In this document: piece after piece, positions 17,885 to 27,380 of the stretch
Layout of the letters: every line of letters begins with the position of its first letter
Numbering within the stretch: the stretch's first letter is position 1
Source of the DNA: Alphaproteobacteria bacterium
GTDB taxonomy: Bacteria; Pseudomonadota; Alphaproteobacteria; Micropepsales; Micropepsaceae
Length of the DNA stretch: 64,000 nucleotides
Assembly (NCBI GenBank): GCA_947475445.1
Contig: CANJLC010000005.1
Span: 62,001-126,000, forward strand
Direction of reading: 5' to 3'
Notes under the pieces: generated by a model
Databases searched by the model: none
What the model was told of the DNA's origin: nothing
Seen by the model: the letters and a program-made list of their open reading frames with translations, nothing else
Position numbers and translations under genes: made by a program

Positions 17885-18487
17885 CTAGGCCGGCCAGATC
17901 GCGTGGCGCCTTATCGCGTCCTGCAACAGCCTTAGATAATCATGCCGGGGAATTTCAATCGCTCCGAACTGTGTCAGGTGACCGGTGAGAAATTGCGTGT
18001 CCAGCAGGGTAAACCCGCCCCGGTTCAACATGTCCACCAGCTGCACCAGCGCCATCTTGGACGCATCGCGCGCGCGCGAAAACATGCTTTCGCCGAAAAA
18101 TGCCGCGCCGAGCTGGACGCCATAAAGCCCACCCACCAGTTTTTCATCCTGCCAGCATTCCACCGAATGGGCATGGCCGCTGGCGAACAGTGCGCCATAC
18201 AGGCGCAGGATTTCGTCATTGATCCAGCTTTGTTCGCGCCCAGGCCCCGGGGCGGCGCATTCGCGCATCACCTGGCCAAAGGCCGTGTCGGTGGTGATGA
18301 TGAAACTGGTATTGCGCATGCTGCGGGCCAGGCGCCGCGGGACATGGAATTGCTGCAGCGGAATGATGCCCCGCATGTCGGGACTGACCCAGTAAAGCGA
18401 GGGATCGTCGCGCCGCTCGCCCATGGGAAACAGGCCCTGGGCATAGGCGGCCAGCAGCATCTGCGGGGATAAGGCTGGACCGTGCAT
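17885..18487 (-). CDS. aat: Leucyl/phenylalanyl-tRNA--protein transferase
   Basis: 200-residue enzyme that adds Leu or Phe to the N-terminus of proteins starting with Arg or Lys, marking them for ClpAP (N-degron pathway). Family motifs are [28 protein letters not shown] and [20 protein letters not shown]. The track ORF begins 50 codons earlier, but those residues are low-complexity, overlap a terminator hairpin, and the family start is [12 protein letters not shown]. No distinct promoter is seen in the 61 bases after doxX. Confidence 0.95.
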   Translation of the reverse strand: MHGPALSPQMLLAAYAQGLFPMGERRDDPSLYWVSPDMRGIIPLQQFHVPRRLARSMRNTSFIITTDTAFGQVMRECAAPGPGREQSWINDEILRLYGALFASGHAHSVECWQDEKLVGGLYGVQLGAAFFGESMFSRARDASKMALVQLVDMLNRGGFTLLDTQFLTGHLTQFGAIEIPRHDYLRLLQDAIRRHAIWPA

Positions 18488-18490
18488 CCG

Positions 18491-18531
18491 AAAAGAATAA
18501 CGCGCCGCGACCGATCCGGCCACGGCGCGTT
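18491..18531 (-). terminator. Terminator hairpin between doxX-like gene and aat
   Basis: AACGCGCCG and CGGCGCGTT form a 9-bp stem with a 15-base loop. On the minus strand it lies just past the DoxX-like gene and is followed by ATTCTTTTCGG. On the plus strand GCGTTTTGATTT follows, so it could work in both directions. Confidence 0.65.
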
Positions 18532-18548
18532 TTGATTTCAGGCCAGTT

Positions 18549-18935
18549 CTACTTCTTGTTGATCGCAAACGCGCCCGGCCCGACAGCGGCCAGGACCAGG
18601 AAGATAAAGCAGTACAGCACCGCGCCGTCGCCGCCATTCAGCAGCGGGAATGGGCTTCTGGGAAAATGGGCCAGAAAATAGGCGAAAGCCATCTCACCCG
18701 AGGCGATGAAAGCGGCCCAGCGGCTGAACAGGCCCAGCACGATCAGGGCGCCGGCAACCAGTTCGATCACGCCCGCAGCGCCGGAGCGTGACATCAGGTC
18801 AAAGGCCCGCGGCATAGCATCCGCCGCCAGCGGAAAGCCCAGCACTTTCTGGGTGCCATGCTCCAGGAAACACAGGCCCGCAACGATGCGCGTGATCCCG
18901 ATAATTTGGGACGTGTACTTGTTCAGGAAATCCAT
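18549..18935 (-). CDS. DoxX family membrane protein
   Basis: 128 residues with four hydrophobic segments ([76 protein letters not shown]). The G-x-x-F-x-x-HG-x-QK pattern and the second-helix GxxELxxGxLxxLGL are typical of DoxX. These are small inner-membrane proteins sometimes tied to redox stress; the activity is not defined. An AGGACTTTC sequence precedes the ATG. Confidence 0.9.
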   Translation of the reverse strand: MDFLNKYTSQIIGITRIVAGLCFLEHGTQKVLGFPLAADAMPRAFDLMSRSGAAGVIELVAGALIVLGLFSRWAAFIASGEMAFAYFLAHFPRSPFPLLNGGDGAVLYCFIFLVLAAVGPGAFAINKK

Positions 18936-19135
18936 GAAAGTCCTCCCAGCGGTGTTTTGGTGGGGGAACTATAACGGGGCTTGCCGGGGCCCTATAGCGG
19001 CGCAAACCCTACAAAACGCCCGCCCTGACCGTTGGCAGCGCGATCAATCTCCCAGTTTTGCCAGGTCTTTCTCCAACCCGCCTCCCATGGCCATAGCGTC
19101 AGCGTCGTTTGGCCATGCGGAGGCGAAATCCAAAC

Positions 19136-20479
<1,344 letters not shown>

Positions 20480-20482
20480 GAA

Positions 20483-20965
20483 TTAGCCGAGCACCAGCAG
20501 CGTCTGGCCGAATTCGACCGGCGCGCCATTTTCGACGCAGATTTCCTTGACCACGCCGGCACGCGGCGAGGGGATGGCATTCATGGTCTTCATCGCTTCG
20601 ACGATGAACAGCGTATCGCCTTCCTTGACGCTCTGGCCGACCTTGACCAGCGGCGGCTTGCCGGGTTCGGCGGCGTGATACACCGTGCCGACCATAGGCG
20701 AGGTGACGGCGCCGGGCGCCGGGCCGCTGGCGGCAGGCGCAGCAGCGGGTGCGGCGTTCGGTACGCTGCCGCTAGCCGAACCAGGCGCGGCGGCGGGGGC
20801 CGCGGCCATCACGGCGCCGGTGGCGGCGCGGCTGACGCGGATGCGCGCGCCATTGTTTTCGATCTCGATTTCGGTGAGGCCGGTCTCTTTCAGCAGCGCG
20901 GAAAGTTCGCGCACCGCATCGGCATCAATGCCGGATTTTTTGCCGGCTGCATCTTTGCTGCTCAT
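20483..20965 (-). CDS. accB: Acetyl-CoA carboxylase biotin carboxyl carrier protein
   Basis: 160 residues. An N-terminal region with LSALLKETGLTEIEIENNGARIRVSR precedes an Ala/Pro-rich linker (~55-80) and a C-terminal biotinyl domain with the biotinylated lysine in VEAMKTMNAI. It carries biotin between AccC and AccAD. Its ATG overlaps the aroQ stop by 4 bases, giving a coupled aroQ-accB-accC unit. Confidence 0.97.
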   Translation of the reverse strand: MSSKDAAGKKSGIDADAVRELSALLKETGLTEIEIENNGARIRVSRAATGAVMAAAPAAAPGSASGSVPNAAPAAAPAASGPAPGAVTSPMVGTVYHAAEPGKPPLVKVGQSVKEGDTLFIVEAMKTMNAIPSPRAGVVKEICVENGAPVEFGQTLLVLG

Positions 20966-21435
20966 GTCTTTTTGCCCTTGATGATTTGCGCCACCGCATC
21001 GATGGCGAGAAGGTAGGAGTTGAGGCCAAAGCCCGCGATAGTGCCGGTGGCGCCCATCGCGACATAGGATTTGTGGCGGAAATCCTCGCGCCGCGCCGGA
21101 TTGGACAGATGCACTTCGATCACGGGGACCGACAGCATCTTGAGGGCATCCAGCACCGCCACCGAGGTGTGGGTATAGGCAGCGGCGTTGAGGATGACGG
21201 CCGAGGCCGTGGTGCGCGCGGCCTGGATCAATTCCACCAGTTCGCCCTCCTTGTTGCTCTGGAGGAACAGGGTGGAAAAGCCATGGCTTTTGGCGCGGGC
21301 GGCGGCGGCCTTGCCGATCTGCGCCAACGTCGTCTTGCCGTAAATCTCCGGCTCCCGGCTCCCCAGCAGATTGAGGTTGGGCCCGTTCAAAATATGTATT
21401 GGCAAGGTCTTGGATTTATTGGTCTTTTTTGCCAT
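20962..21435 (-). CDS. aroQ: 3-dehydroquinate dehydratase, type II
   Basis: 157-residue type II dehydroquinase of the shikimate pathway. Hallmarks are ILNGPNLNLLGSREPEIYG with the catalytic Tyr, QSNKEGELVELIQ, the NAAAYTHTSVAVLDAL loop with the catalytic His, and EVHLSNPARREDFRHKSYVA. The track uses a TTG nine codons up; the ATG at 21435 has GGAAAG at good spacing and is preferred. First gene of the aroQ-accB-accC operon. Confidence 0.96.
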   Translation of the reverse strand: MAKKTNKSKTLPIHILNGPNLNLLGSREPEIYGKTTLAQIGKAAAARAKSHGFSTLFLQSNKEGELVELIQAARTTASAVILNAAAYTHTSVAVLDALKMLSVPVIEVHLSNPARREDFRHKSYVAMGATGTIAGFGLNSYLLAIDAVAQIIKGKKT

Positions 21436-21444
21436 AGACTTTCC

Positions 21445-21472
21445 GTGACGCGGACGATTCAAGCCTTATAAT
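21445..21472 (+). promoter_or_regulatory. Putative promoter of the thiS-thiG fusion gene
   Basis: A perfect TATAAT -10 box (21467-21472) has GTGACG 16 bases upstream as a partial -35 match. The predicted transcript start near 21479 leaves a leader of only ~35 bases, too short for a TPP riboswitch. It overlaps the start of the divergent aroQ gene. Confidence 0.5.
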
Positions 21473-21513
21473 CGGATCGCCCGCCGAACGGAAACTCTTA
21501 AAAGCAAGGCACC

Positions 21514-22512
21514 ATGGCTCTGACTGTCACCCTGAACGGCGAGACCCGCAGCATTGGCACCGGTCTGACGGTCAAAAGCCTGCTGGTCAGCCTGGGCCTG
21601 GACCCCGCCAAGATCGCGGTCGAGCGCAACCTGGAGATCGTGCCGCGCTCGACCTATGACAGCGTGGCCGTGGCGGAAGGCGACCGTTTCGAGATCGTGC
21701 ATTTCATCGGCGGGGGCAATGCAACCGTGGTGCCGCCGGTGGAAGACAAGCCCTTTGTGGTCGCGGGCCGTGAGTACAAGTCCCGCCTGATTGTCGGCAC
21801 CGGCAAGTACAAGACCTATGCCGAGAATGCCGCGGCCCTGGAAGCCAGCGGCGCGGAAATCGTCACCGTGGCGGTGCGGCGCGTGAACCTCACCGATCCG
21901 AACCAGCCGCGCCTGATCGATTTCATTGATCCCAAGAAATACACCTACCTGCCCAACACGGCGGGCTGTTTTACCTCCGACGACGCCCTGCGCACGCTGC
22001 GCCTGGCGCGCGAGGCGGGCGGCTGGACCCTGGTGAAGCTGGAAGTTCTGGGCGACCAGAAGACGCTTTATCCCAACATGCCCGAGACCCTGAAAAGCGC
22101 CGAGGTGCTGATCAGGGAGGGTTTCCAGGTCATGGTCTATTGCTCCGACGATCCTATCCAGGCCAAGCGGCTTGAGGAAATTGGCTGCTGCGCCATCATG
22201 CCTTTGGGTGCGCCGATCGGTTCAGGCCTTGGCGTGCAGAATCCCGTCGGCATCCGGCTGATCGTGGAGCAGGCAAAAGTGCCGGTGATCGTGGACGCCG
22301 GCGTGGGCACCGCGTCCGACGCCGCCATTGCGATGGAGCTGGGCTGCGACGGCGTCTTGATGAACACGGCGATTGCCGAAGCCAAGGACCCGGTGAAGAT
22401 GGCCCAAGCCATGAAACATGCGGTGATCGCGGGGCGCTTGTCGTACCTCGCCGGCCGCATGCCGAAAAAACGCTATGCCGATCCCTCCAGCCCGCTGGCG
22501 GGTCTGATATAG
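21514..22512 (+). CDS. ThiS-ThiG fusion: sulfur carrier and thiazole synthase in one chain
   Basis: 332 residues joining two thiamin-thiazole proteins. Residues ~1-68 are a ThiS ubiquitin-like domain ([11 protein letters not shown]..., [29 protein letters not shown]). After a short linker ([12 protein letters not shown]), residues ~80-332 are ThiG ([32 protein letters not shown] with the imine-forming Lys; [27 protein letters not shown]). In separate ThiS the C-terminal Gly-Gly becomes a thiocarboxylate; here the GGG is followed directly by the linker. The domain order is seen; how sulfur is handled, by cleavage or another route, is unknown. The track frame is continuous, with no frameshift evident. 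Confidence 0.93.
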   Translation: MALTVTLNGETRSIGTGLTVKSLLVSLGLDPAKIAVERNLEIVPRSTYDSVAVAEGDRFEIVHFIGGGNATVVPPVEDKPFVVAGREYKSRLIVGTGKYKTYAENAAALEASGAEIVTVAVRRVNLTDPNQPRLIDFIDPKKYTYLPNTAGCFTSDDALRTLRLAREAGGWTLVKLEVLGDQKTLYPNMPETLKSAEVLIREGFQVMVYCSDDPIQAKRLEEIGCCAIMPLGAPIGSGLGVQNPVGIRLIVEQAKVPVIVDAGVGTASDAAIAMELGCDGVLMNTAIAEAKDPVKMAQAMKHAVIAGRLSYLAGRMPKKRYADPSSPLAGLI

Positions 22513-22559
22513 TGGCGCGAATCACCCACCCGTAAGGGTCGTCTGGTTCGGGAGTGCTC

Positions 22560-23024
22560 ATGAAAATTCGGATGGTTGCGGCCGTGATCGCATCTGGCGT
22601 CATGATGTACGGCTGCGCTTCGGTTGTCGGCGAAGGAAGTACCCAGAACATCTCCGTGGCGACGACGCCCATTGGCGCCTCCTGCACCTTCTTTCGTGAA
22701 GGCGAGCCGATCGGGACAATTGCCAGCACGCCGGGCAAGCTCGTGGTAACGCGCCGCAAGCACGACATCGTCATCCGGTGCAACAAACCCGGTTATGGCG
22801 AAGCCGCCTATGTCAATCATTCCGGAATGAACAAGATGGTGGCGGCCAATGTCGCGGCGGATTTCGTGCTGACGGCGGGCCTTTCCTCGATCGTGGATTC
22901 TTCCACCGGCGCGGACAATGAATATACCAGTGATGTCGTGATCACCCTTCGCGTCACGGGTATGATGCAGGCGCCGGGCAACACCAGGCCCAAGCCGGTT
23001 GAGCGGGCGGGACCGGCGATCTGA
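22560..23024 (+). CDS. Putative lipoprotein of unknown function
   Basis: 154 residues with a lipoprotein signal (MKIRMVAAVIASGVMMYGC, lipobox MYGC). The mature part contains TTPIGASCTFFREGEPIGTIASTPGKLVVTRRKHDIVIRCNKPGYGEAA, which resembles the small beta-sandwich (PEGA-like) repeats of other lipoproteins, followed by a hydrophobic helix (MVAANVAADFVLTAGLSSIV). The track begins at a GTG two codons earlier; the ATG with GGGAGTG upstream is preferred. No partner genes suggest a role. Confidence 0.78.
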   Translation: MKIRMVAAVIASGVMMYGCASVVGEGSTQNISVATTPIGASCTFFREGEPIGTIASTPGKLVVTRRKHDIVIRCNKPGYGEAAYVNHSGMNKMVAANVAADFVLTAGLSSIVDSSTGADNEYTSDVVITLRVTGMMQAPGNTRPKPVERAGPAI

Positions 23025-23033
23025 CTGGGTTGC

Positions 23034-23261
23034 TTATCCCTTGGCGGACCGGGCGAAAGGCGTGAACAGGCCATAATTGTCCATCAGGGATCCGCAGCGC
23101 AGGTCGCGAATGGCGTCCACCACCCGGGTCCAGGCCTGGAAGCCGTCGACGTCCCAGGTCAGCAGCATCTGGTCGGCCCTGCGGCGCGCCTGGCTTTCGG
23201 CTTCCTCGCCATGCAGCCGCATCATCTCGGCGGCGTTCTGGTCTACGTCAAATCCGTCCAT
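23034..23261 (-). CDS. Small hypothetical protein (75 aa)
   Basis: Acidic, probably helical protein: MDGFDVDQNAAEMMRLHGEEAESQARRRADQML..., then WDVDGFQAWTRVVDAIRDL. The pattern of a short helix with HGxxA and a later W-x-x-V-x-x-AI-x-x-L resembles small uncharacterised alphaproteobacterial proteins, but I cannot name the family with confidence. Codon use matches the neighbours. The ATG is preceded by AGATTTCAAGATC with no strong ribosome-binding site. Confidence 0.65.
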   Translation of the reverse strand: MDGFDVDQNAAEMMRLHGEEAESQARRRADQMLLTWDVDGFQAWTRVVDAIRDLRCGSLMDNYGLFTPFARSAKG

Positions 23262-23404
23262 GATCTTGAAATCTCTGTCTCAAATTGGCGCGGTCCGCCG
23301 CAGGCCCGTCGTGCGACGGCGTCGGTGGGGGACATGGCCGGCAAACAGACCGCGGGGCGAAGCTAGATCAAACCCCTAAGCAACCCTTTAAAACGGCCCG
23401 CGAA

Positions 23405-23430
23405 CGCTGTGTTCCGTATACGGAACAGCG
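23405..23430. promoter_or_regulatory. Perfect 16-base palindrome between DsbA-like gene and small ORF
   Basis: GTTCCGTATACGGAAC (23411-23426) is a perfect inverted repeat, and with one bulged base the flanking CGCTG/CAGCG extend it. It lies 5-30 bases past the stop of the DsbA-like gene, so it could be a terminator stem, but the T tract is distant and poor. Dyad symmetry without a loop also fits a dimeric DNA-binding protein site. Confidence 0.5.
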
Positions 23431-23434
23431 CCGT

Positions 23435-24187
23435 TCAGCTTTCCTTAGCCATCTGGGCCAGGGTGGCGTCGTCCACCGCGCCGGGATGGATGATGCCATT
23501 GACGACGAATGTGGGGGTGCCGTCGATGCCGGCCCGCTTGGCCAGCGCATGGCTGGCGTCAATCGCCGCGTCGATTTCAGGTTTTTCCATGTCGGCCTTG
23601 AGCTTGACCAGATCCATGCCAACCTTGCGCGCATTGTCCATCAGGACCTGTGCGTTGACCATGCCGGTCTCGCGCATCAGCGCGAAATGCAGCGCGATGT
23701 ACTTGTCAGGCTGGTTGCGGGCCGCCAGTGCGACCTTGGCCGCGACGATGGAATCGGGCCCCTTGATGGGAAATTCAATGAAGGAAAAGCGGGTGTCGCC
23801 CTTGTGTTCTTCATAGAATTTCTCGACTGCCGGCAGCGAGGCGCGGCAATAGGGGCAGTTATAGTCGTACAATTCCACCACCGTCTTCTGGGCGTTGGCC
23901 GGTCCGGTAATGAAGGCAATCTTGGGATCGAAGAAGGCGCTGAGGCCGATCTTCTCCATGGCCAGGGCCGCGTTCTTCTGCTGGTTCTCCTGGTTTTGCG
24001 CCGCCAGCCTCTGGTCCATTTCCGCAACCAGGCCGGGATTGGCCAGCAGATATTCGCGGATGGTTTCCCCTGACATCGCGCCGCCCGTGGTGGGCAGCAA
24101 TCCGTTGCCGGCCGCCGCGAAAATGATCACCACGGCGATCAGGGCGCCGCCAAGGGCGCCTGCGATTATCGTTGTCAGTTCACGCAT
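23435..24187 (-). CDS. DsbA/ScsC-like thiol-disulfide oxidoreductase
   Basis: 250 residues. An N-terminal membrane anchor or signal (TTIIAGALGGALIAVVIIFAAAG) leads to a helical stretch rich in Gln/Asn (MDQRLAAQNQENQQKN), then a thioredoxin fold with active site YDYNCPYCRASLP and cis-proline GTPTFVVNG. This layout matches ScsC/Com1-like proteins that introduce or isomerise disulfides in the periplasm. It starts 20 bases after the M48 protease gene, so the two are likely one transcript for envelope protein quality control. Confidence 0.92.
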   Translation of the reverse strand: MRELTTIIAGALGGALIAVVIIFAAAGNGLLPTTGGAMSGETIREYLLANPGLVAEMDQRLAAQNQENQQKNAALAMEKIGLSAFFDPKIAFITGPANAQKTVVELYDYNCPYCRASLPAVEKFYEEHKGDTRFSFIEFPIKGPDSIVAAKVALAARNQPDKYIALHFALMRETGMVNAQVLMDNARKVGMDLVKLKADMEKPEIDAAIDASHALAKRAGIDGTPTFVVNGIIHPGAVDDATLAQMAKES

Positions 24188-24207
24188 CGGCTCCCACCTG
24201 TCTTGCC

Positions 24208-25572
24208 TTACCTGTCTTTGCGAGCCTGCGAGGCCGCAGCGCTCATGATGTCGTTGGCCCGTTGCCAGTCCGCCGTGCCCTGCGGAAGGTCGCGGCGGGC
24301 GCGGGCGGCAAAAGAGGCCGCCTGCTGCATCGCTCCGGCAGCATAGAAGGATTCGGCCGAGGATAGATTGGCCATCGGCACATTCTTGAGGTTGCTGTAG
24401 GCCTGGGCTGTTTCATACCAGGTGAAAACGTCGTCATTCTCTCCCAGGCTGGCCACTTTCAGGTTGGAAAGGGCGGCTTCCGACATCGCGGTATTTTCGG
24501 TGGCAAGCTGGGCCACGGCCAGCCCCAGACGCAGCTGCGGCGCCAGGGGCTTGAGATTGACCGCCTTCTGGTAGGCCGGAATCGCCATGCCCGGCTTTGC
24601 CATGGAGAGATAGATCTGCCCCCGCACTTCCTGGAAATAGGGGTTGTTGGGCTCCTGCGCGATCAGCGCATCGACTTCGGCCAGCGCCTTGGTGAGCTGG
24701 GGCTGGCGCAGGTAAATCATGGTGCGGGCATAGCGCGCCGGCGAGGAGGTATTGCTCTCCGGATACAGCGCCAGCGCGGCGGCGACCGGCATGGTGTAAC
24801 CGGCGAGCTTGGCCTGCACCATTTCGAAGGTGTGCTGCACCTGGGGACTGTCCTTCACATCCTTGTAAGGTGATGCGTCCACGCCGGCTTGCAGGTCACT
24901 CACGCGTTCCTGTCCGACGGGATGGTCCACGGCGAAGCGGTCAATCTTGTAGGCGCTCTGGGCCTGTTCGGATGCGAAACGCACAAAGGTGTTGTAGACG
25001 CCCATCGGTGACTGATGCGTCGCCAGCAAAAGCTGCAAGGCAATCTGGTCGGCGCTGGATTCCTGCACCCGCGTGAACTGGGCCATTTGTCCCATCGCCA
25101 CGCTCTGGCCCAGGCCCATCATGGCAAGGCCGGCTTCGCCCGCGCCCGCCATCATCGCCGCCACGCCCACTACCATGGACAACAGCATGGGGATGGCCGC
25201 TTTCTGCGCGCCATAACTGCCGCGGATCAGATGGCCTGCCTTGATGTGCCCCGTCTCATGCGCCATCACCCCGATCAGTTCGTTGGGTGTCTTGCTGGAC
25301 AGGATGATGCCGCTGAGGATGAACATGTTCTGGCCTTCGGCGACAAAGGCGTTGATCTCGGGCGAACCCACCAGCCACACCCGCACGGCATCGGGATTAA
25401 GGCCAGCCGCCCGGGCCAGCGGCTGCTCATAGCTTTTGAGCATCTCTTCGGTTTCGGTGTCGCGCAGCATGCTGATGCCTTGCGCCAGCGCGGGCAGGGG
25501 AAGGGCGATCAGGGCGGCGGCAAAGCCCAGGGCGAAAGCCAGCGGGCGTGCGGACAGATTGCAAAATGGCAA
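24208..25572 (-). CDS. M48 family metalloprotease with TPR region
   Basis: 454 residues from the preferred TTG start, which has AGAAGGAG ~10 bases upstream; the track start is 37 codons earlier and lacks support. A signal peptide (LAFALGFAAALIALPLPALAQ) is followed by an M48 peptidase domain with the zinc motif HETGH (VMAHETGHIKAGHL) and the third-ligand region ESSADQIALQLL. The C-terminal half contains TPR-like helices (NPYFQEVRGQIYLSMAKPGMAIPAYQKAV). The architecture matches BepA-type periplasmic proteases that police outer-membrane protein assembly. Confidence 0.9.
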   Translation of the reverse strand: MPFCNLSARPLAFALGFAAALIALPLPALAQGISMLRDTETEEMLKSYEQPLARAAGLNPDAVRVWLVGSPEINAFVAEGQNMFILSGIILSSKTPNELIGVMAHETGHIKAGHLIRGSYGAQKAAIPMLLSMVVGVAAMMAGAGEAGLAMMGLGQSVAMGQMAQFTRVQESSADQIALQLLLATHQSPMGVYNTFVRFASEQAQSAYKIDRFAVDHPVGQERVSDLQAGVDASPYKDVKDSPQVQHTFEMVQAKLAGYTMPVAAALALYPESNTSSPARYARTMIYLRQPQLTKALAEVDALIAQEPNNPYFQEVRGQIYLSMAKPGMAIPAYQKAVNLKPLAPQLRLGLAVAQLATENTAMSEAALSNLKVASLGENDDVFTWYETAQAYSNLKNVPMANLSSAESFYAAGAMQQAASFAARARRDLPQGTADWQRANDIMSAAASQARKDR

Positions 25573-25730
25573 GGACAGCCTTCTCCTTCTAATGCCTTTC
25601 CCCCAGAACCAAGGGGGACCCCGCCCGGCGCCAAGGGTAAGGGGCCGGGCCCTTAAAAGCAACGAAACGCTATCCTCCGCCACCCGGCTCAGGCATAACG
25701 CTGTCCGGTTTCAAGGAATGTTTCGCTGTC

Positions 25731-27101
25731 ATGCGTTATGCCCGTTTTTTAGGCCTGCTGGCCGTGCCGCTGATTGCCGGCTGCTCCACCCTGGACAGCC
25801 TTGTGCCCGATATCAGCATGAGCAGCGTGGGGATTGGCGCCCCGGCCATCCAGCCGGCCAAGACCACCGGCCTTGCCGTCAGCGACGAGCCTTTCGCGGC
25901 CCAGACCGGAGCCGCGGTCCTGGCGCAGGGTGGCAGTGCTGCTGACGCCGTCAGCGCCATGTTCTTTGCACTGACCGCCACCTACCCTGTTGCGGCGGGG
26001 CTGGGCGGCGGCGGCATCTGCATCGTGCGCGATACGGCCGGACGCGCCCACGAATTTGATTTCCTGGCGCGCGCGGCTTCGGGCGGCGGCGGTTATGCCG
26101 TGCCCGGCGCGGTGGCGGGTTTTTACGACATGCAGAAGGCCTTTGGCGCGCTGCCCTGGCAGCGCGTTGTCGCGCCCGGTGAAGCCTATGCCGCGACCGG
26201 CTTTCCCATCAGTCACGTCCTTTCGCTGCGCCTGGCGCAGGCGCAGAACATCATTCGCCTCGACGCCGGCATGGCGGCGGAATTCCTCGACCAGTCGGGC
26301 CAGATCAAACCCGAAGGCGCGGTTGTTTCCAATACCGCCTTGTCCCAGACGCTTGCCGATATCCGCCTGTCCGGCAGCGACGGGTTTTACGGCGGCCGGG
26401 TCGGCGGCGCCATCCTGGCCTATTCCGCCGCGCAAGGCGGCGGCATCTCGCAGGCCGATCTTTCCGGTTATCGCAGCTCGCAGGTCGCGGCGCGCATGCT
26501 CAATCTGGGTGGCGTCAGCGCGGCCCTTCCCGGTCCGGGAACCGGGTCTGGCGCTTTCATCGCCAGCGTGATGGTCAATGTTGGAAATGGTGATCCGGAA
26601 ACCGCGACGGTCGCCGCCCTGCGGCGGGCGCTGGACGGGTTCAATATCCAGAATGTGCCCTCCGACCTTGGCTCGACAGGTTTTGCCGCGCTGGATGCCA
26701 ATGGCCAGGCGGCGGCATGCGCCGTGACCATGAATGGCCCCTTCGGTTCAGGCCATAGCGCAGGGGACACCGGAATTGTGCTGGCGGCAACGCCGACCGT
26801 GCCTGCCGGCATCGCCGGCGCGTTCCTCACGCCGCTGATCGCGGCAGATGCCAGTGGCCAGGTCACGCTGGCCGGCGCGGGCGCGGGTGGGCCCAATGGC
26901 ACCGGCGCCATCGCTTATGCGCTGCTCCGGCTATCCCGCGGCCAGAGCATCAGCCGGCCGGGTGATTTGCGCTCGACCGGCCTGGCGCCTTTTGCCACTG
27001 CCAATGCCATCGCCTGCAACAGCGGGTTGTGCGTGGCGCTGCCCGACCCGGGCGGCAATGGACTTGGCGCAACGGTTGGCGAGTCTGTGGCGAAGAATTA
27101 G
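25731..27101 (+). CDS. Divergent gamma-glutamyltransferase-like lipoprotein
   Basis: 456 residues with a lipoprotein signal (FLGLLAVPLIAGC). The fold is that of gamma-glutamyltransferase: AVSDEPFAAQTGAAVLAQGGSAADA and PVAAGLGGGGICIV are typical. However, the processing site, normally TTH with the nucleophilic Thr, reads GSTGFAALD, placing Ser315 at the nucleophile position. The RE(T/A)AP arginine region is changed to FLARAAS, and the late GSPGG loop is AGAGAGGPNG. The protein is also ~100 residues shorter than classical enzymes. It may be an altered hydrolase or an inactive homologue. Its stop shares TTAG with the convergent small gene. Confidence 0.82.
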   Translation: MRYARFLGLLAVPLIAGCSTLDSLVPDISMSSVGIGAPAIQPAKTTGLAVSDEPFAAQTGAAVLAQGGSAADAVSAMFFALTATYPVAAGLGGGGICIVRDTAGRAHEFDFLARAASGGGGYAVPGAVAGFYDMQKAFGALPWQRVVAPGEAYAATGFPISHVLSLRLAQAQNIIRLDAGMAAEFLDQSGQIKPEGAVVSNTALSQTLADIRLSGSDGFYGGRVGGAILAYSAAQGGGISQADLSGYRSSQVAARMLNLGGVSAALPGPGTGSGAFIASVMVNVGNGDPETATVAALRRALDGFNIQNVPSDLGSTGFAALDANGQAAACAVTMNGPFGSGHSAGDTGIVLAATPTVPAGIAGAFLTPLIAADASGQVTLAGAGAGGPNGTGAIAYALLRLSRGQSISRPGDLRSTGLAPFATANAIACNSGLCVALPDPGGNGLGATVGESVAKN

Positions 27102-27376
27102 CGCGAACTGGTCGTGGTGCTGTTGGTGCCCGTGACCACGATCGCATTGCCGCCGCCCGTGATGATGGCCGCCGCAGACGTGTCATCCTGCTGCGAGACC
27201 AGCAAGGCAAAGCCGGCAATCAGCGCTATTGCGGTGCCTGTCACGGCAACCGCCTGACGATTGATCTGCGCTTCCTTGACGCCGGAGGGTTTGCCGGCAG
27301 CGAGCGGCTGCGCCGACGCCGTGCCCAGCAGGCTCGTGGCCAGAAGAACCGCAATCAATAGGCGGGTGCCGATCAT
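27098..27376 (-). CDS. Small exported or membrane protein (92 aa)
   Basis: Starts 4 bases after the rne stop codon: MIGTRLLIAVLLATSLLGTASAQ is a signal peptide, followed by a second hydrophobic segment (VAVTGTAIALIAGFALLVSQQ) and a Gly/Ala/Thr-rich tail ending NSTTTSSR. The track shows it only as the end of a longer frame running inside rne; the ATG at 27376 is the sensible start, with GAGGAA just upstream. No function is known. It is probably co-transcribed with rne. Confidence 0.7.
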   Translation of the reverse strand: MIGTRLLIAVLLATSLLGTASAQPLAAGKPSGVKEAQINRQAVAVTGTAIALIAGFALLVSQQDDTSAAAIITGGGNAIVVTGTNSTTTSSR

Positions 27377-27380
27377 TTCC

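Noticed and set aside
21436-21513. Possible TPP riboswitch ahead of thiS-thiG
   Set aside because: The leader predicted from the TATAAT box is only ~35 bases, and no thi-box core (CTGAGA) is present.
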